Shown here one piece after another: positions 28,002-36,451 of a stretch of DNA of 53,542 nucleotides (positions are counted from its first letter, which is position 1; each line of letters starts with the position of its first letter). The DNA is from Nitrospira sp. (GTDB lineage: Bacteria > Nitrospirota > Nitrospiria > Nitrospirales > Nitrospiraceae). The stretch lies in NCBI GenBank assembly GCA_019636835.1, contig JAHBWU010000019.1, positions 1 to 53,542 on the forward strand. The letters are read 5' to 3'. The notes below the pieces were generated by a model that was not told the origin of the DNA, ran no database searches, and saw only the letters and a list, made by a program, of their open reading frames with translations. A program made the translations under genes and the position numbers.

Positions 28002-28747
28002 CCGAACCTCACATACTCAACACAACCCTTCACCCTCACCCAGGGAAGCTCATCATCGTCGAAGGCATCGATGGGTCCGGCAAAAGCACTCAACTGCAGC
28101 TGCTGCACAAATGGCTTGAGTCCAAGGGCCACAAGGTGTTCTTTACCGAATGGAATTCCTCGGAACTCGTGAAAGAAACCACTAAACGAGGAAAAAAATC
28201 GAAGAGCCTCACCCCGACGACGTTCAGTTTGCTGCATGCCACGGACTTCGCCAGCCGGCTCTATCATCAGATCCTCCCGCCCCTGAAGGCGGGCATGCTT
28301 GTCCTGGCCGATCGATATATGTATACGGCGTTTGCGCGCGATGTGGTACGCGGCGTGGCGAACGAGTGGGTTCGGAAACTCTACGCGTTTGCGATCAAAC
28401 CCGATATGGCGTTCTATTTCAAGGTCCCTATCGAAATCGCCATCTCCAGGCTTTCGCGAGGAACTCGCGGCCAGTTCAAGTACTATGAAGCCGGCATGGA
28501 CATGGATCTGAGCCCGGACATCACCGAAAGTTTCCGACTCTTTCAATCACGGATTCTCTCGGAGTACGACAAGATCGTCGATGAATGCGGCCTGTTGACG
28601 ATGGATGCGACTCAAGACATTGCGACGCAGCAGGAACACATGCGGGCGCTGGTGGAAGAAGCGCTCCGTGGCTATAAACCAAGACGAGGCACCTATGGCC
28701 GACGCACGCTTTTTTGGCGACGGTTTGAAGTACTTAGATCCGAGTGA
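27998..28747 (+). CDS. thymidylate kinase-like P-loop kinase (copy 1)
   Basis: A 249-residue nucleoside-monophosphate-kinase-fold protein. The Walker A loop is intact (EGIDGSGKST, Lys29), and an ADRYMYTAFARD block at about 104-115 carries the DRY motif of thymidylate kinases. It departs from standard Tmk in lacking the TREPGGT block after the P-loop (here FTEWNSSELV) and in a long C-terminal region with YYEAGMDMDLSPD. So it is Tmk-like but its substrate is uncertain. Its ATG overlaps the ppx stop (ATGA), and its 3' end overlaps the next gene by 53 bases. Confidence 0.85.
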   Translation: MTEPHILNTTLHPHPGKLIIVEGIDGSGKSTQLQLLHKWLESKGHKVFFTEWNSSELVKETTKRGKKSKSLTPTTFSLLHATDFASRLYHQILPPLKAGMLVLADRYMYTAFARDVVRGVANEWVRKLYAFAIKPDMAFYFKVPIEIAISRLSRGTRGQFKYYEAGMDMDLSPDITESFRLFQSRILSEYDKIVDECGLLTMDATQDIATQQEHMRALVEEALRGYKPRRGTYGRRTLFWRRFEVLRSE

Positions 28748-29417
28748 TCTGAAGGGCAAGTTGATCGCCATTGAGGGAACCGACGGAGTCGGCCGATCGA
28801 CTCACATCGAAATGTTGCAGGAGTGGCTGGAGATCCAGGGGTACGGGGTGATGACGACCGGGTGGACCCGTTCCAATCTCATGTCCAAAACCATCGAAAT
28901 GGCGAAAGCCGGCAATATCCTCGATCGTTGGTCGCTCAGTCTGCTCTATGCGACGGATTTCGCCGATCGCCTTGAGCATCAGATCATTCCGGCTCTCCGA
29001 TCCGGATTCGTCGTCTTGGCGGATCGCTATATTTACACGGCGTTCGCGCGCGACTTCGTACGGAGTACCGACCGAAAATGGATCCGTGACGTGTTTGGGT
29101 TTGCCTTGACTCCCGACTTGGTCTGCTACCTGCGGATCGATGTCGAAACCCTGGCGCTTCGAGTCATCGAGACGACCGGAATGAACTACTGGGAATCCGG
29201 AATGGACCTCCGTCTCGGAGGCGACCTCTACGATAGTTTCAAAAAATATCAATCGCTGCTGATCGAAGAATTCGATAAGATGGCAATGGAATTTCGCTTC
29301 AATGTCGTCGACGCGAGAAAGTCTCCCGAAGAGATTCAGGACGAGCTCCGAGGATATATTCTCCCGGTACTACAGAACAACAAACCCGCGATCGATACTG
29401 AAGCGACGTCATCTTAA
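28695..29417 (+). CDS. thymidylate kinase-like protein with altered P-loop (copy 2)
   Basis: A 240-residue paralogue of the preceding protein: both share ATDFA-RL-HQI, ADRYIYTAFARD and YWESGMDL. The Walker A loop reads EGTDGVGRST, with Arg34 where the catalytic Lys should be. Arg in this position usually cripples phosphoryl transfer, so this copy may be regulatory or a partner of copy 1. It begins at the ATG at 28695 inside the 3' end of copy 1, an unusually long overlap of 53 bases. Its stop shares bases with the stop of the convergent sixA gene. Confidence 0.85.
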   Translation: MADARFFGDGLKYLDPSDLKGKLIAIEGTDGVGRSTHIEMLQEWLEIQGYGVMTTGWTRSNLMSKTIEMAKAGNILDRWSLSLLYATDFADRLEHQIIPALRSGFVVLADRYIYTAFARDFVRSTDRKWIRDVFGFALTPDLVCYLRIDVETLALRVIETTGMNYWESGMDLRLGGDLYDSFKKYQSLLIEEFDKMAMEFRFNVVDARKSPEEIQDELRGYILPVLQNNKPAIDTEATSS

Positions 29418-29947
29418 GACCGTTCAACTCGTTTCTTCACGTACGCCCGCTTGCCTATGGTCCGCAGCTGCATCGGTTGAAGCCACCAGCGCAACCGCCC
29501 TTGGCCTGGGTTGACCGTGCCCTCTGATTCGACGCGCGCAGCGCCGGCCTTCTTCAGTGGAAAATTGGGAAGGGCTTTCCCACAGAGCAACAGGCTTACC
29601 ACTTCGCCAAGCTGAGGTTCATGTCCCACACATACCACCACCGCATTCGACGGGAGTGTGCGGAACAATCCAACCAGCCGCTCAGGCTTCGCTCCGACCA
29701 CCAACTCTTCCCTGGTTTCGACCTTGAGAGTCGGACAGATGACCGCGCGTAGCAGTCTCGCCGTATCATAGGCCCGCACGAAGGGACTCGTGAATAGATG
29801 GGTCGGCTTACAGTCCAGTGCAGCCAACCCTTCAGCAGCTTGTCGCGCGCGCCTTTTCCCCTTCTCCGTGAGAGGGCGATTCTCCTCCTCCCCTTCCCAA
29901 TCATCAGGCTCCACAGCGATCCCGTGACGAACCAGAATACAGTCCAT
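29414..29947 (-). CDS. sixA: phosphohistidine phosphatase SixA
   Basis: A 177-residue histidine phosphatase of the SixA branch. The N-terminus MDCILVRHGIAVEPDDW carries the catalytic RHG at 7-9. It is followed by RPLTEKGKRRARQAAEGL, LFTSPFVRAYDTARLL and VVCVGHEPQLGEVVSLL with the second active-site His. The family removes phosphate from phosphohistidine proteins. The ATG at 29947 is preferred over an upstream in-frame start because AGAGGTGG precedes it. It is convergent with the kinase genes and the two stop codons overlap (29414-29417). Confidence 0.92.
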   Translation of the reverse strand: MDCILVRHGIAVEPDDWEGEEENRPLTEKGKRRARQAAEGLAALDCKPTHLFTSPFVRAYDTARLLRAVICPTLKVETREELVVGAKPERLVGLFRTLPSNAVVVCVGHEPQLGEVVSLLLCGKALPNFPLKKAGAARVESEGTVNPGQGRLRWWLQPMQLRTIGKRAYVKKRVERS

Positions 29948-30087
29948 AACCACCTCTCTATATGTGGGACACGAGCCTACCACAGAGAGCCTGTGCAATT
30001 AACACAAGTTTTACTTGGAGGTGACAATTTAGGAACGGAGAACAGATATTGTGATGCCTGAGGATAGAAGGGGAAAAATCGAAGTGA

Positions 30088-30282
30088 TTGCCCCAAAGAG
30101 TAGATACTTCTTGGCTGGGCTTCAAAGGAAGGGACCGGCAAGCACTGACGGTACTCTGCGGAATTTTGCTGGTCTTAGGAATCGTTCGCGTCATGGCCGT
30201 TCGGTGGAGTCCGGCCTTGAGGACAGCGGCGAATGATATCATTCACCATGATCTGTGCGACCATGGAGGAGCACACAAATGA
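30088..30282 (+). CDS. possible small membrane protein, 64 aa
   Basis: A TTG-started frame with one hydrophobic segment (ALTVLCGILLVLGIVRVMAV, about residues 19-38) that ends in a TGA overlapping the ATG of the next small gene (ATGA at 30279-30282). The overlap and the clean membrane segment argue for a real gene. The weak start (an AAGGGG lies 14 bases upstream, too far) argues against. Unrecognised. Confidence 0.35.
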   Translation: MPQRVDTSWLGFKGRDRQALTVLCGILLVLGIVRVMAVRWSPALRTAANDIIHHDLCDHGGAHK

Positions 30283-30482
30283 CTCATCAGGCGTCGGCTA
30301 GATTATTGACCATCGTCCAAGAGCGGCGACAGATCCGGCTTGAGGAACTTCTGGCGTCTCTTCCCGAATTCACCTGGAACCAGGTGTTCTCGCTGGTAGA
30401 CGAACTCAGTCGTCGGAAATTAATCTGCTTGCGGCGACGAGGGTTCGATTACGAACTGCGAGCCGCTTCTTTGCCCGTTTAG
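30279..30482 (+). CDS. small winged-helix-like protein, 67 aa
   Basis: Starts at the ATG at 30279 with GGAGGAG eight bases upstream. The sequence SARLLTIVQERRQIRLEELLASLP, TWNQVFSLVDELSRRKLICLRRRGFDYEL has the helix-helix-helix-wing pattern of a winged-helix DNA-binding domain. It is basic and has no other domain. It may regulate a neighbouring gene, for example the adjacent exopolysaccharide locus, but nothing in the sequence proves this. Confidence 0.65.
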   Translation: MTHQASARLLTIVQERRQIRLEELLASLPEFTWNQVFSLVDELSRRKLICLRRRGFDYELRAASLPV

Positions 30483-30495
30483 CAACTGCATCGAG

Positions 30496-30924
30496 CTAGC
30501 TCCTTTTCGTGGCCGCTGCAGGGCGACGAGTGCTCAGTCGTTCAATACGCTCAGCGACATCCCGATAGGCCGGATCCTCCCGCCTGAGCCAACGATAGGC
30601 TTCCAGCGTTTCCGCTACCCGACCCAATGATTCCAGCGTACGCCCTAGGACATAGAGAATTTGAACGGTTTCCTTTGACGACACCGGTGTGGCCTTGAGA
30701 GCTTTCTGAAAAGCCGTGATGGCTTCTTCGTAGCGGCCCGACAACTTATAACAAAGTCCGATCTGAGCATAGGCCTTGACGGCCAACGGTAGATCCACTG
30801 CCGCCATCTCAAACTGGTCGATTGCGGCCTTGTGCAGCCCGGCTTTCTTCAGCGCGAGCCCACGTTCATAGCGCTCCGCAGGGCTTACTTCAGGGTCGGA
30901 TAAGCCCTTGATCGAATCCGACAT
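30496..30924 (-). CDS. TPR protein, 142 aa
   Basis: A soluble protein of about three tetratricopeptide repeats: RYERGLALKKAGLHKAAIDQF, AYAQIGLCYKLSGRYEEAITAF and ILYVLGRTLESLGRVAETLEAY. It is clearly homologous to the C-terminal 120 residues of the ATPase encoded upstream at 31177-32571, including the shared phrases IGLCY/VGLCY and LYVLGR-LES. It therefore looks like a detached duplicate of that module. The 250-base gap before it contains no gene. Likely a protein-interaction partner within the exopolysaccharide system. Confidence 0.82.
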   Translation of the reverse strand: MSDSIKGLSDPEVSPAERYERGLALKKAGLHKAAIDQFEMAAVDLPLAVKAYAQIGLCYKLSGRYEEAITAFQKALKATPVSSKETVQILYVLGRTLESLGRVAETLEAYRWLRREDPAYRDVAERIERLSTRRPAAATKRS

Positions 30925-31176
30925 GATTCTCTTGGACTCCTGCCAACTGCCGATGGCACTTATAAATCAAAGCAGAAATTGTACTGCTTAGATAGAAAGA
31001 AAAGAAAAACCACCTAGAGCCGACGGAATGCGACCCTGCGCCCCGTCAACAGGTTGTGCCTGTGTCTATAGCAGCGCGTCGGCCAAGTGCAGCGGATCGC
31101 TTCCATGATGGTCCGATCTCACGTACTCCTGATTAGAACACCAGTGAGATGTGGAAAACAGGTTTTACAGGAATGT

Positions 31177-32571
31177 CTACTTCCGGCTGCCGATGAGAAA
31201 GCGTTGGACATTATCCACCACACCGCCGAACCAAGTGTATTTGCCCGTGAGGGGTCGCCCTTTGTGACTCGTCTGCTTCGGTGGTTGCTGCAACTCTCGT
31301 AATCGATTCTCAATATCTCTAAACGTCGGGGTTACATGATTGATGCGCTGGTAGACTTCCAGAGCGTGGCCGGCTTTCCCGACGGACTCCAGACTGCGCC
31401 CCAATACATAGAGCACGTCAAGGGTATCTTGTTGCAGGGCTGTGGGATCCTCCAAGGCAGTGCGAAACGCCTGTATTGCGGCATGATGCTCTTTCATCCT
31501 GACGTAACACAAGCCGACCTGTGAATAGGCTTTGAACCACATAGACTTGTCTCTGGCCGCCGAATGAAACAGCTCCACTGCCTCCCTCAATCGTCCTTGT
31601 TCCTTAAGCACCATGGCTCGCGCATAGTCCTCCTCTCGCGAGCTCACCCGACAGGCCTCGTCAGATGCTGCGGATACTGTGGTCGGAATAGGATCATCCA
31701 GTTCAGCGGGATCTTCCGGCGCCGCCGCAAGTCCGACCAACTCCTCTTTCGCGGCCAGGGGTAGGATTCCTCCCTTGCTTCGATCAAGGGCTGCTTGGGC
31801 CACCAACTTGGAGGTAATGACTCTTGCTTGTTCAGCGTACCCGTAGGTCAAGGCGATATCTGATACTTGATTGATCAGTCGTGGGTTTCCTCGACTCAAG
31901 CGATGCACCAATGCGCAGGCCTTGTTCGTAAAGAGGGACGGCCGCCCACCGGCGACTCGTATTCGATGACGAATACAGTTGGCGGTGTCGATTTCAGACA
32001 GCGGTTTCAGGTGATAGTCGACGACGATCCGCTGTGCGAATTGCGTCATGTCGATGCGCTGGAGCAGCGTATGGAGATCGGGTTGGCCTGAAAGGATGAT
32101 CTGCAGCTTCAAGGTCTTGCCGTCGTTCATATTGGACAACAGCCGCAGTTCTTCGAGCAGCTCTGCCCCAAGACTTTGGGCTTCATCAACGATGAGAATG
32201 ACCCGTCGCAAGCGTTTCGACTCCTGCGACAGAAACTCTGAAAAGATATGGTAGGCTTCGATCGAGTCGAGTCGCTTGGTGCTTAATCCAAGAGACAACA
32301 GAATCCACGGCAAGAGCTGCTCGATATCGTAACGGGCATTGGTGACCAGCCCGATTTTATGCTTGCTTCCATGTTCAGCGATGAGTTTTTGCAGAAGGGA
32401 TGTCTTCCCCATGCCGGGATCGCCCGTGAGCACCATAAACGGCGCCTGACTCAGAATGCCGTACTCCAGGAGACTGTACGCGGCCTGGTGCTCCGAGCCG
32501 GGATAGAGAAAGCCGCTGTCCGGCAAGAGCGCAAACGGCTTAGCCTTGAACTGGTAGAATGCTTCGTACAT
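31177..32571 (-). CDS. exosortase-locus secretion ATPase (ExeA-like) with TPR tail
   Basis: A 464-residue AAA+ ATPase. It begins MYEAFYQFKAKPFALLPDSGFLYPG, typical of the PEP-CTERM-locus ATPase subfamily. Walker A is GDPGMGKT at 50-57 and Walker B VILIVDE at 124-130. A sensor region follows (LQIILSGQPDLHTLL, RLSRGNPRLINQVSDIALTYGYA). From about residue 330 it carries three TPR units, an addition to the usual domain. Last gene of the exopolysaccharide block; 31 bases separate it from the kinase gene. Confidence 0.9.
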   Translation of the reverse strand: MYEAFYQFKAKPFALLPDSGFLYPGSEHQAAYSLLEYGILSQAPFMVLTGDPGMGKTSLLQKLIAEHGSKHKIGLVTNARYDIEQLLPWILLSLGLSTKRLDSIEAYHIFSEFLSQESKRLRRVILIVDEAQSLGAELLEELRLLSNMNDGKTLKLQIILSGQPDLHTLLQRIDMTQFAQRIVVDYHLKPLSEIDTANCIRHRIRVAGGRPSLFTNKACALVHRLSRGNPRLINQVSDIALTYGYAEQARVITSKLVAQAALDRSKGGILPLAAKEELVGLAAAPEDPAELDDPIPTTVSAASDEACRVSSREEDYARAMVLKEQGRLREAVELFHSAARDKSMWFKAYSQVGLCYVRMKEHHAAIQAFRTALEDPTALQQDTLDVLYVLGRSLESVGKAGHALEVYQRINHVTPTFRDIENRLRELQQPPKQTSHKGRPLTGKYTWFGGVVDNVQRFLIGSRK

Positions 32572-32602
32572 GGGTGTGCTGTTCGATGGCCGACATCACG
32601 AT

Positions 32603-33427
32603 TTACGTGGCCAACATGGTCTTCATCTCCGCAAGGGTCAGAGACGATCGGCCGGCCTTATTCAAGACCGTTCCCAGAACAGGGCGTGAATTCTTGACCA
32701 ACGCCAGGGCCCGCTGCAACTCTTCACCCGTCGTCTTTCCCTCCTCAACCACGATAAGAAGGGCGTCCGTGTATGGGGAGAACGCCAAGACATCCGCCGT
32801 GTGGAGCAATGGAGGAAGGTCAAATATAACGACTCGAGAGGGATACCGATGCTTCAACTCCTCCACGAGCGCCACCATTTTTGGCGAAGTCAAAATCTCA
32901 GTGGAGTTTGAGATCGCTCGCCCCCCCGGCAACAAGACGAACCGGCCGATTCCTGGATGAAGGAGCAAATCCTCGACAGGCTGATCGTCCAACAGGTAGT
33001 CGGCAAGACCTAGACAGTCATTCAAGCCGAATACCTCATGCACCGTGGGGGCCTGCAGATCTGAATCGACGAGAAGCACCGTCTGGGTTGTTTCCATGGC
33101 AAGACTCACGGCCAAATTGACGGCAGTCAACGTCTTACCCTCACCGTAACCGGGGCTCGTCACTCCCACCACATTCCACCCGTTCTCTCGCAGTCGCTGC
33201 GTGACCTGCGTTCGAAGAATTTTGTAGGCATCGACGAACGGTCCTTTGTTATGCGCCGCCATGACTCGATGTCCGTGAAGAACCGTATGCGGAATGCTCA
33301 GCGATCTGGTTCGTGTATAGGTGATCGGCGGCGGGACCGACGGGGCGGCACGCTTCCGACTCTCCCCATGAGAAGAAGAGCCTTTGAAATCCTTATACAG
33401 CTCAAGCGCGGTACGAATACGATCCAT
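32603..33427 (-). CDS. CpsD/CapB-type tyrosine autokinase of the exosortase-linked EPS locus
   Basis: A 274-residue cytoplasmic kinase of the BY-kinase/MinD-like fold that controls polymer length together with the Wzz-like protein. Walker A is SPGYGEGKT (91-99), Walker A' LLVDSD (119-123) and Walker B VVIFDLPP (199-206). The N-terminal 60 residues are a basic, proline-rich linker. Classic BY-kinases end in a tyrosine cluster; here the C-terminus (SSLTLAEMKTMLAT) has no tyrosine, so autophosphorylation, if any, must use other residues. It is 15 bases downstream of the chain-length gene. Confidence 0.9.
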   Translation of the reverse strand: MDRIRTALELYKDFKGSSSHGESRKRAAPSVPPPITYTRTRSLSIPHTVLHGHRVMAAHNKGPFVDAYKILRTQVTQRLRENGWNVVGVTSPGYGEGKTLTAVNLAVSLAMETTQTVLLVDSDLQAPTVHEVFGLNDCLGLADYLLDDQPVEDLLLHPGIGRFVLLPGGRAISNSTEILTSPKMVALVEELKHRYPSRVVIFDLPPLLHTADVLAFSPYTDALLIVVEEGKTTGEELQRALALVKNSRPVLGTVLNKAGRSSLTLAEMKTMLAT

Positions 33428-33442
33428 AGTTACCCTTCCAAG

Positions 33443-35215
33443 TTACTCCATGCCAAACCGCCTCAAGGCGGAAAACCACAGCACATCCAAAGGGACTACA
33501 AATACATGCAGCAACAAGATGATCGTTGCAAACGCGCCGATCCCCGCGGTTTGAATGACTCGCCGTCGCAACCGAACGCGGGACACATCTTCTTCATTCG
33601 GCATAAAGGGAATCACCGCCAAGGGAAAATGTTGCGTCAATGCGACGAGCTGATCAGGCGTCCTGATCGAATGATCGAGCGACTCGGCCGCGGCTCCTAA
33701 GCCGGCTCCGCCGCCTACGGCCAGAATGACACCGAGAAGTACGATGGCCAAACGATTCGGCTTATACGGCTTTTCAGGAAGACTGGGTGGATCGATCAGG
33801 GAAAAGCGCTCGCCCTTTCGCTGGACTTCCAAGCCTTCCGCCACCTTCGCTTCCAACAACCTTGAGCGAATATCCTGATATTTTTGTCCGGATGTATCTC
33901 GATCCCTGGTCAGAACCAGGTACTCCGGCTCAATCTCCGGCCCTTTTTCCAAGCGTGTCGCATACTCTTGCAGTCGGCGTTTGATGTCCATACGGGTTTT
34001 TCGCAATGCCTCTAATGAAGACGAGGCGGAATTCAACTGAGCCTGGAGATTGATATAAGCGGGGTTCTCCGGCCGCTGACTCATGGCCTTGCTCGGAACG
34101 GCTCTGAGCCGATGGACCTCCTGCTCAAGAGCGGATACTTTTCTCCGACCCTGCAGCACATCGGGGTGCTCGTTCCCCAACCGTTCTAAGTCGGCGGCCA
34201 GCACCGCACGGGCATCGATGAGTCGCTTCGACGCTTCCTCCGCATCGGGGAGTTGCCCGGTCTCTTTTTCCAGCGCTTCGATTTCCTGTTTCATCTTGAT
34301 CATATCGGGATGGTCCGCTGATAGATTCGCTGAGACGCCGGCATATTCGGCGCGGAGCGCTCGTAAACGTTCGGTTGAATCCAAAATGCGCTCGCCCGTC
34401 ACGGATAAGATCGGCGTGTTCGGTTTGATCGTCGCCAATTCCCCTTCTAGATAGGTTTTGCGCTCTTCAAGGCTTCTGACCTGCTGGTCGACATCCATCA
34501 ATTCACGCTCAGCCTGATTCATCAACTGCTGATTCAACGGCATCAACTCTGGAAGCGCCCCGTTGGCTCGCTGTTTAAACGCCGCGACCTTTTCATCGAT
34601 CTCGCTGATGTGCCGGGCAAGATTTTCCGCTTCTTGCTGAAGGAACGAGGTAGCCTCCTGCGCTTGGCGTTCACGGCTCTTCAAGTTTTCTCCCAAAAAC
34701 AAGCTCGTCAGCTCGTTTGCCACTTTCTGAGCTAATTCCGGGGAACGGTTCTGATACGCCACTGTAAAGGCAATGGTTGCCTTGGTCGCATGTTGTGTGC
34801 GCTTATCCACGACATCGGCACTTATGACTTCCACCTCGATGTCTTTCACGAAGCGTTTTACAATTTCCTCGGCCGGGCTGTTTTTCCGCTGATCTTGGTA
34901 GAGATTGAATTGCTCGACCACTTTCCACAGTGTGGTGCGGCTCATCACCTGTTGTTTGATGGTTTCTATCCGTTGATCAGCATAACTTGTGATGGTCGAT
35001 CGCACGAGGTCGGAGGGAATCTCCTGCTCTTCAATCAAGATGGTGGCTGTTGACTTATAGGTCGGCGGCCAGAGAAAGGCCACCGTCAGGGACACCGTCA
35101 ATAAACCCACACCGGTCAAAAGGATAAGTTTACGACGACGATGAAAGGCCGCGATGTAGTCCTTCAAATTCATGGTCGGTCCGGATGCCTGGGAGGAAAT
35201 CTGTGTCTGTGCCAT
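33443..35215 (-). CDS. Wzz-type polysaccharide chain-length determinant (exosortase-linked subfamily)
   Basis: A 590-residue inner-membrane co-polymerase. The first membrane segment is at about 32-51 (LILLTGVGLLTVSLTVAF). A large periplasmic coiled-coil region covers about 185-440, rich in Glu/Lys/Arg (AENLARHISEIDEKVAAFKQR, LSADHPDMIKMKQEIEALEKE). The PEKPYKPNR motif precedes the second membrane segment at about 475-495. A third hydrophobic segment near the C-terminus (GAFATIILLLHVFVV) is additional. Followed directly by the kinase gene and preceded by the barrel protein gene with a four-base gap. Confidence 0.92.
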   Translation of the reverse strand: MAQTQISSQASGPTMNLKDYIAAFHRRRKLILLTGVGLLTVSLTVAFLWPPTYKSTATILIEEQEIPSDLVRSTITSYADQRIETIKQQVMSRTTLWKVVEQFNLYQDQRKNSPAEEIVKRFVKDIEVEVISADVVDKRTQHATKATIAFTVAYQNRSPELAQKVANELTSLFLGENLKSRERQAQEATSFLQQEAENLARHISEIDEKVAAFKQRANGALPELMPLNQQLMNQAERELMDVDQQVRSLEERKTYLEGELATIKPNTPILSVTGERILDSTERLRALRAEYAGVSANLSADHPDMIKMKQEIEALEKETGQLPDAEEASKRLIDARAVLAADLERLGNEHPDVLQGRRKVSALEQEVHRLRAVPSKAMSQRPENPAYINLQAQLNSASSSLEALRKTRMDIKRRLQEYATRLEKGPEIEPEYLVLTRDRDTSGQKYQDIRSRLLEAKVAEGLEVQRKGERFSLIDPPSLPEKPYKPNRLAIVLLGVILAVGGGAGLGAAAESLDHSIRTPDQLVALTQHFPLAVIPFMPNEEDVSRVRLRRRVIQTAGIGAFATIILLLHVFVVPLDVLWFSALRRFGME

Positions 35216-35219
35216 AACC

Positions 35220-36440
35220 TCAGTGGGACCATGAAAGTTTTGGTGGATAATAGGTCACCATGAACGTTGTCGCATGGGATTGGGCGGAATCTGCAACGGT
35301 GTCCATGTCACGCCATCGGTACATGTACGATACTTCCGCCTGCCACCATTCGAGAAACTTCCACGATAGCTTCGGCGTCAGGCTCACATAGCTGCTATCC
35401 GCGAAGACTCCGCCGACGGCCGCTGGTGTTTTTCCCGACGTAAGGACGCCGACTACATTGAGGGAACAGGCCAGAGTTTCTGAGATGTCGTACGAGCCTG
35501 ATAATTCTCCTCGATTGGTCTGGATGAGCAGTCCAAATCCACTAGGTACAAGATCCCTGGCGAAGGACACTTGCAGTGTCGCCCGCTCAAAATTCTTTGT
35601 CATATTCGCTCCTGCCAACCAGACCGTATCGCGAGTCATGATGTCACTCACCTGAGTCTGTGAAGTAGAAGACAAAAATCTGGGACCACCATAGATGGTC
35701 CCTGTCAGCGATTCGGCGAAGGCATGCGTCAAGCTCATGTTGATTCCAGGAAAATCGGCTTGAAACCCAAATGGTGAATCGGTCGTGCGAAAGTGAACAT
35801 ATGACCCCAGCAATTGGACTTGATCACGTTCCGTCAGTTGATACTGGAGTCCACCTGAGCCGCCCACCACTCGATAATCAACCAACCTGACGCTCTCATA
35901 CGTGGTGTCGGAAAATTGCACGCCCGATTGAAACGACAACTTTTCGGTCAATCTTCTTGTCCATGTCGGGTTAAATGCCCACTGATTTCGCTGCGCAAAC
36001 TGCAGGACGACGCCGGTCTCCTGTAACTCACTGAGCAGCGTATTGTCACGAGTGAAGCCGCCGGTAAAGCCGAGAAGATCCTTCTCGGTCTTATACCGTA
36101 CGGACAACGGAGCAAAAGCATTCGTAAACTGTCTGTCCTCCCCGCCGAAATATCCGACAACATCCGCGGCGATCCGGCTGCTGACCTCAAGCCGTTCGGT
36201 CTTGCCGGCAAACTCTGCCGCTGGAGTAACCCAATAGCCGTAGGTCTGGTCGTGAGGCAGAGGGGTCAAGAGCAAGTTGCTGTTGTAAACCCCTTTGACG
36301 CCGACGGATGGCGAGAGTGACCACTCGGCCGCTTCGCTTCGTGATGCGACGTCGGATACAACGACCATCGCCACGAAAAGAACCTGGAGGGTGTGCCTCC
36401 GACTCCAAACCCACTCTCTCCGCTTGCCATTCGGGCGCAT
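35220..36440 (-). CDS. outer-membrane beta-barrel protein of the exosortase-linked EPS locus
   Basis: A 406-residue protein with a signal peptide (HTLQVLFVAMVVVSDVASRSEAAE) and a long succession of alternating hydrophobic/polar strands ending in TFMVTYYPPKLSWSH. Motifs such as SPSVGVKGVYNSNLLLTP match the family of PEP-CTERM-system outer-membrane proteins that accompany Wza and Wzz. Its role in the family is export or anchoring of polysaccharide; it may act as the outer-membrane pore with the shortened Wza-like partner. Eleven bases separate it from that gene. Confidence 0.85.
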   Translation of the reverse strand: MRPNGKRREWVWSRRHTLQVLFVAMVVVSDVASRSEAAEWSLSPSVGVKGVYNSNLLLTPLPHDQTYGYWVTPAAEFAGKTERLEVSSRIAADVVGYFGGEDRQFTNAFAPLSVRYKTEKDLLGFTGGFTRDNTLLSELQETGVVLQFAQRNQWAFNPTWTRRLTEKLSFQSGVQFSDTTYESVRLVDYRVVGGSGGLQYQLTERDQVQLLGSYVHFRTTDSPFGFQADFPGINMSLTHAFAESLTGTIYGGPRFLSSTSQTQVSDIMTRDTVWLAGANMTKNFERATLQVSFARDLVPSGFGLLIQTNRGELSGSYDISETLACSLNVVGVLTSGKTPAAVGGVFADSSYVSLTPKLSWKFLEWWQAEVSYMYRWRDMDTVADSAQSHATTFMVTYYPPKLSWSH

Positions 36441-36451
36441 GAGGGCGACGG

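Noticed and set aside
30970..30989. Weak hairpin after the ATPase gene as terminator
   Set aside because: Only six base pairs (AAGCAG/CTGCTT) with an eight-base loop; too weak to call.
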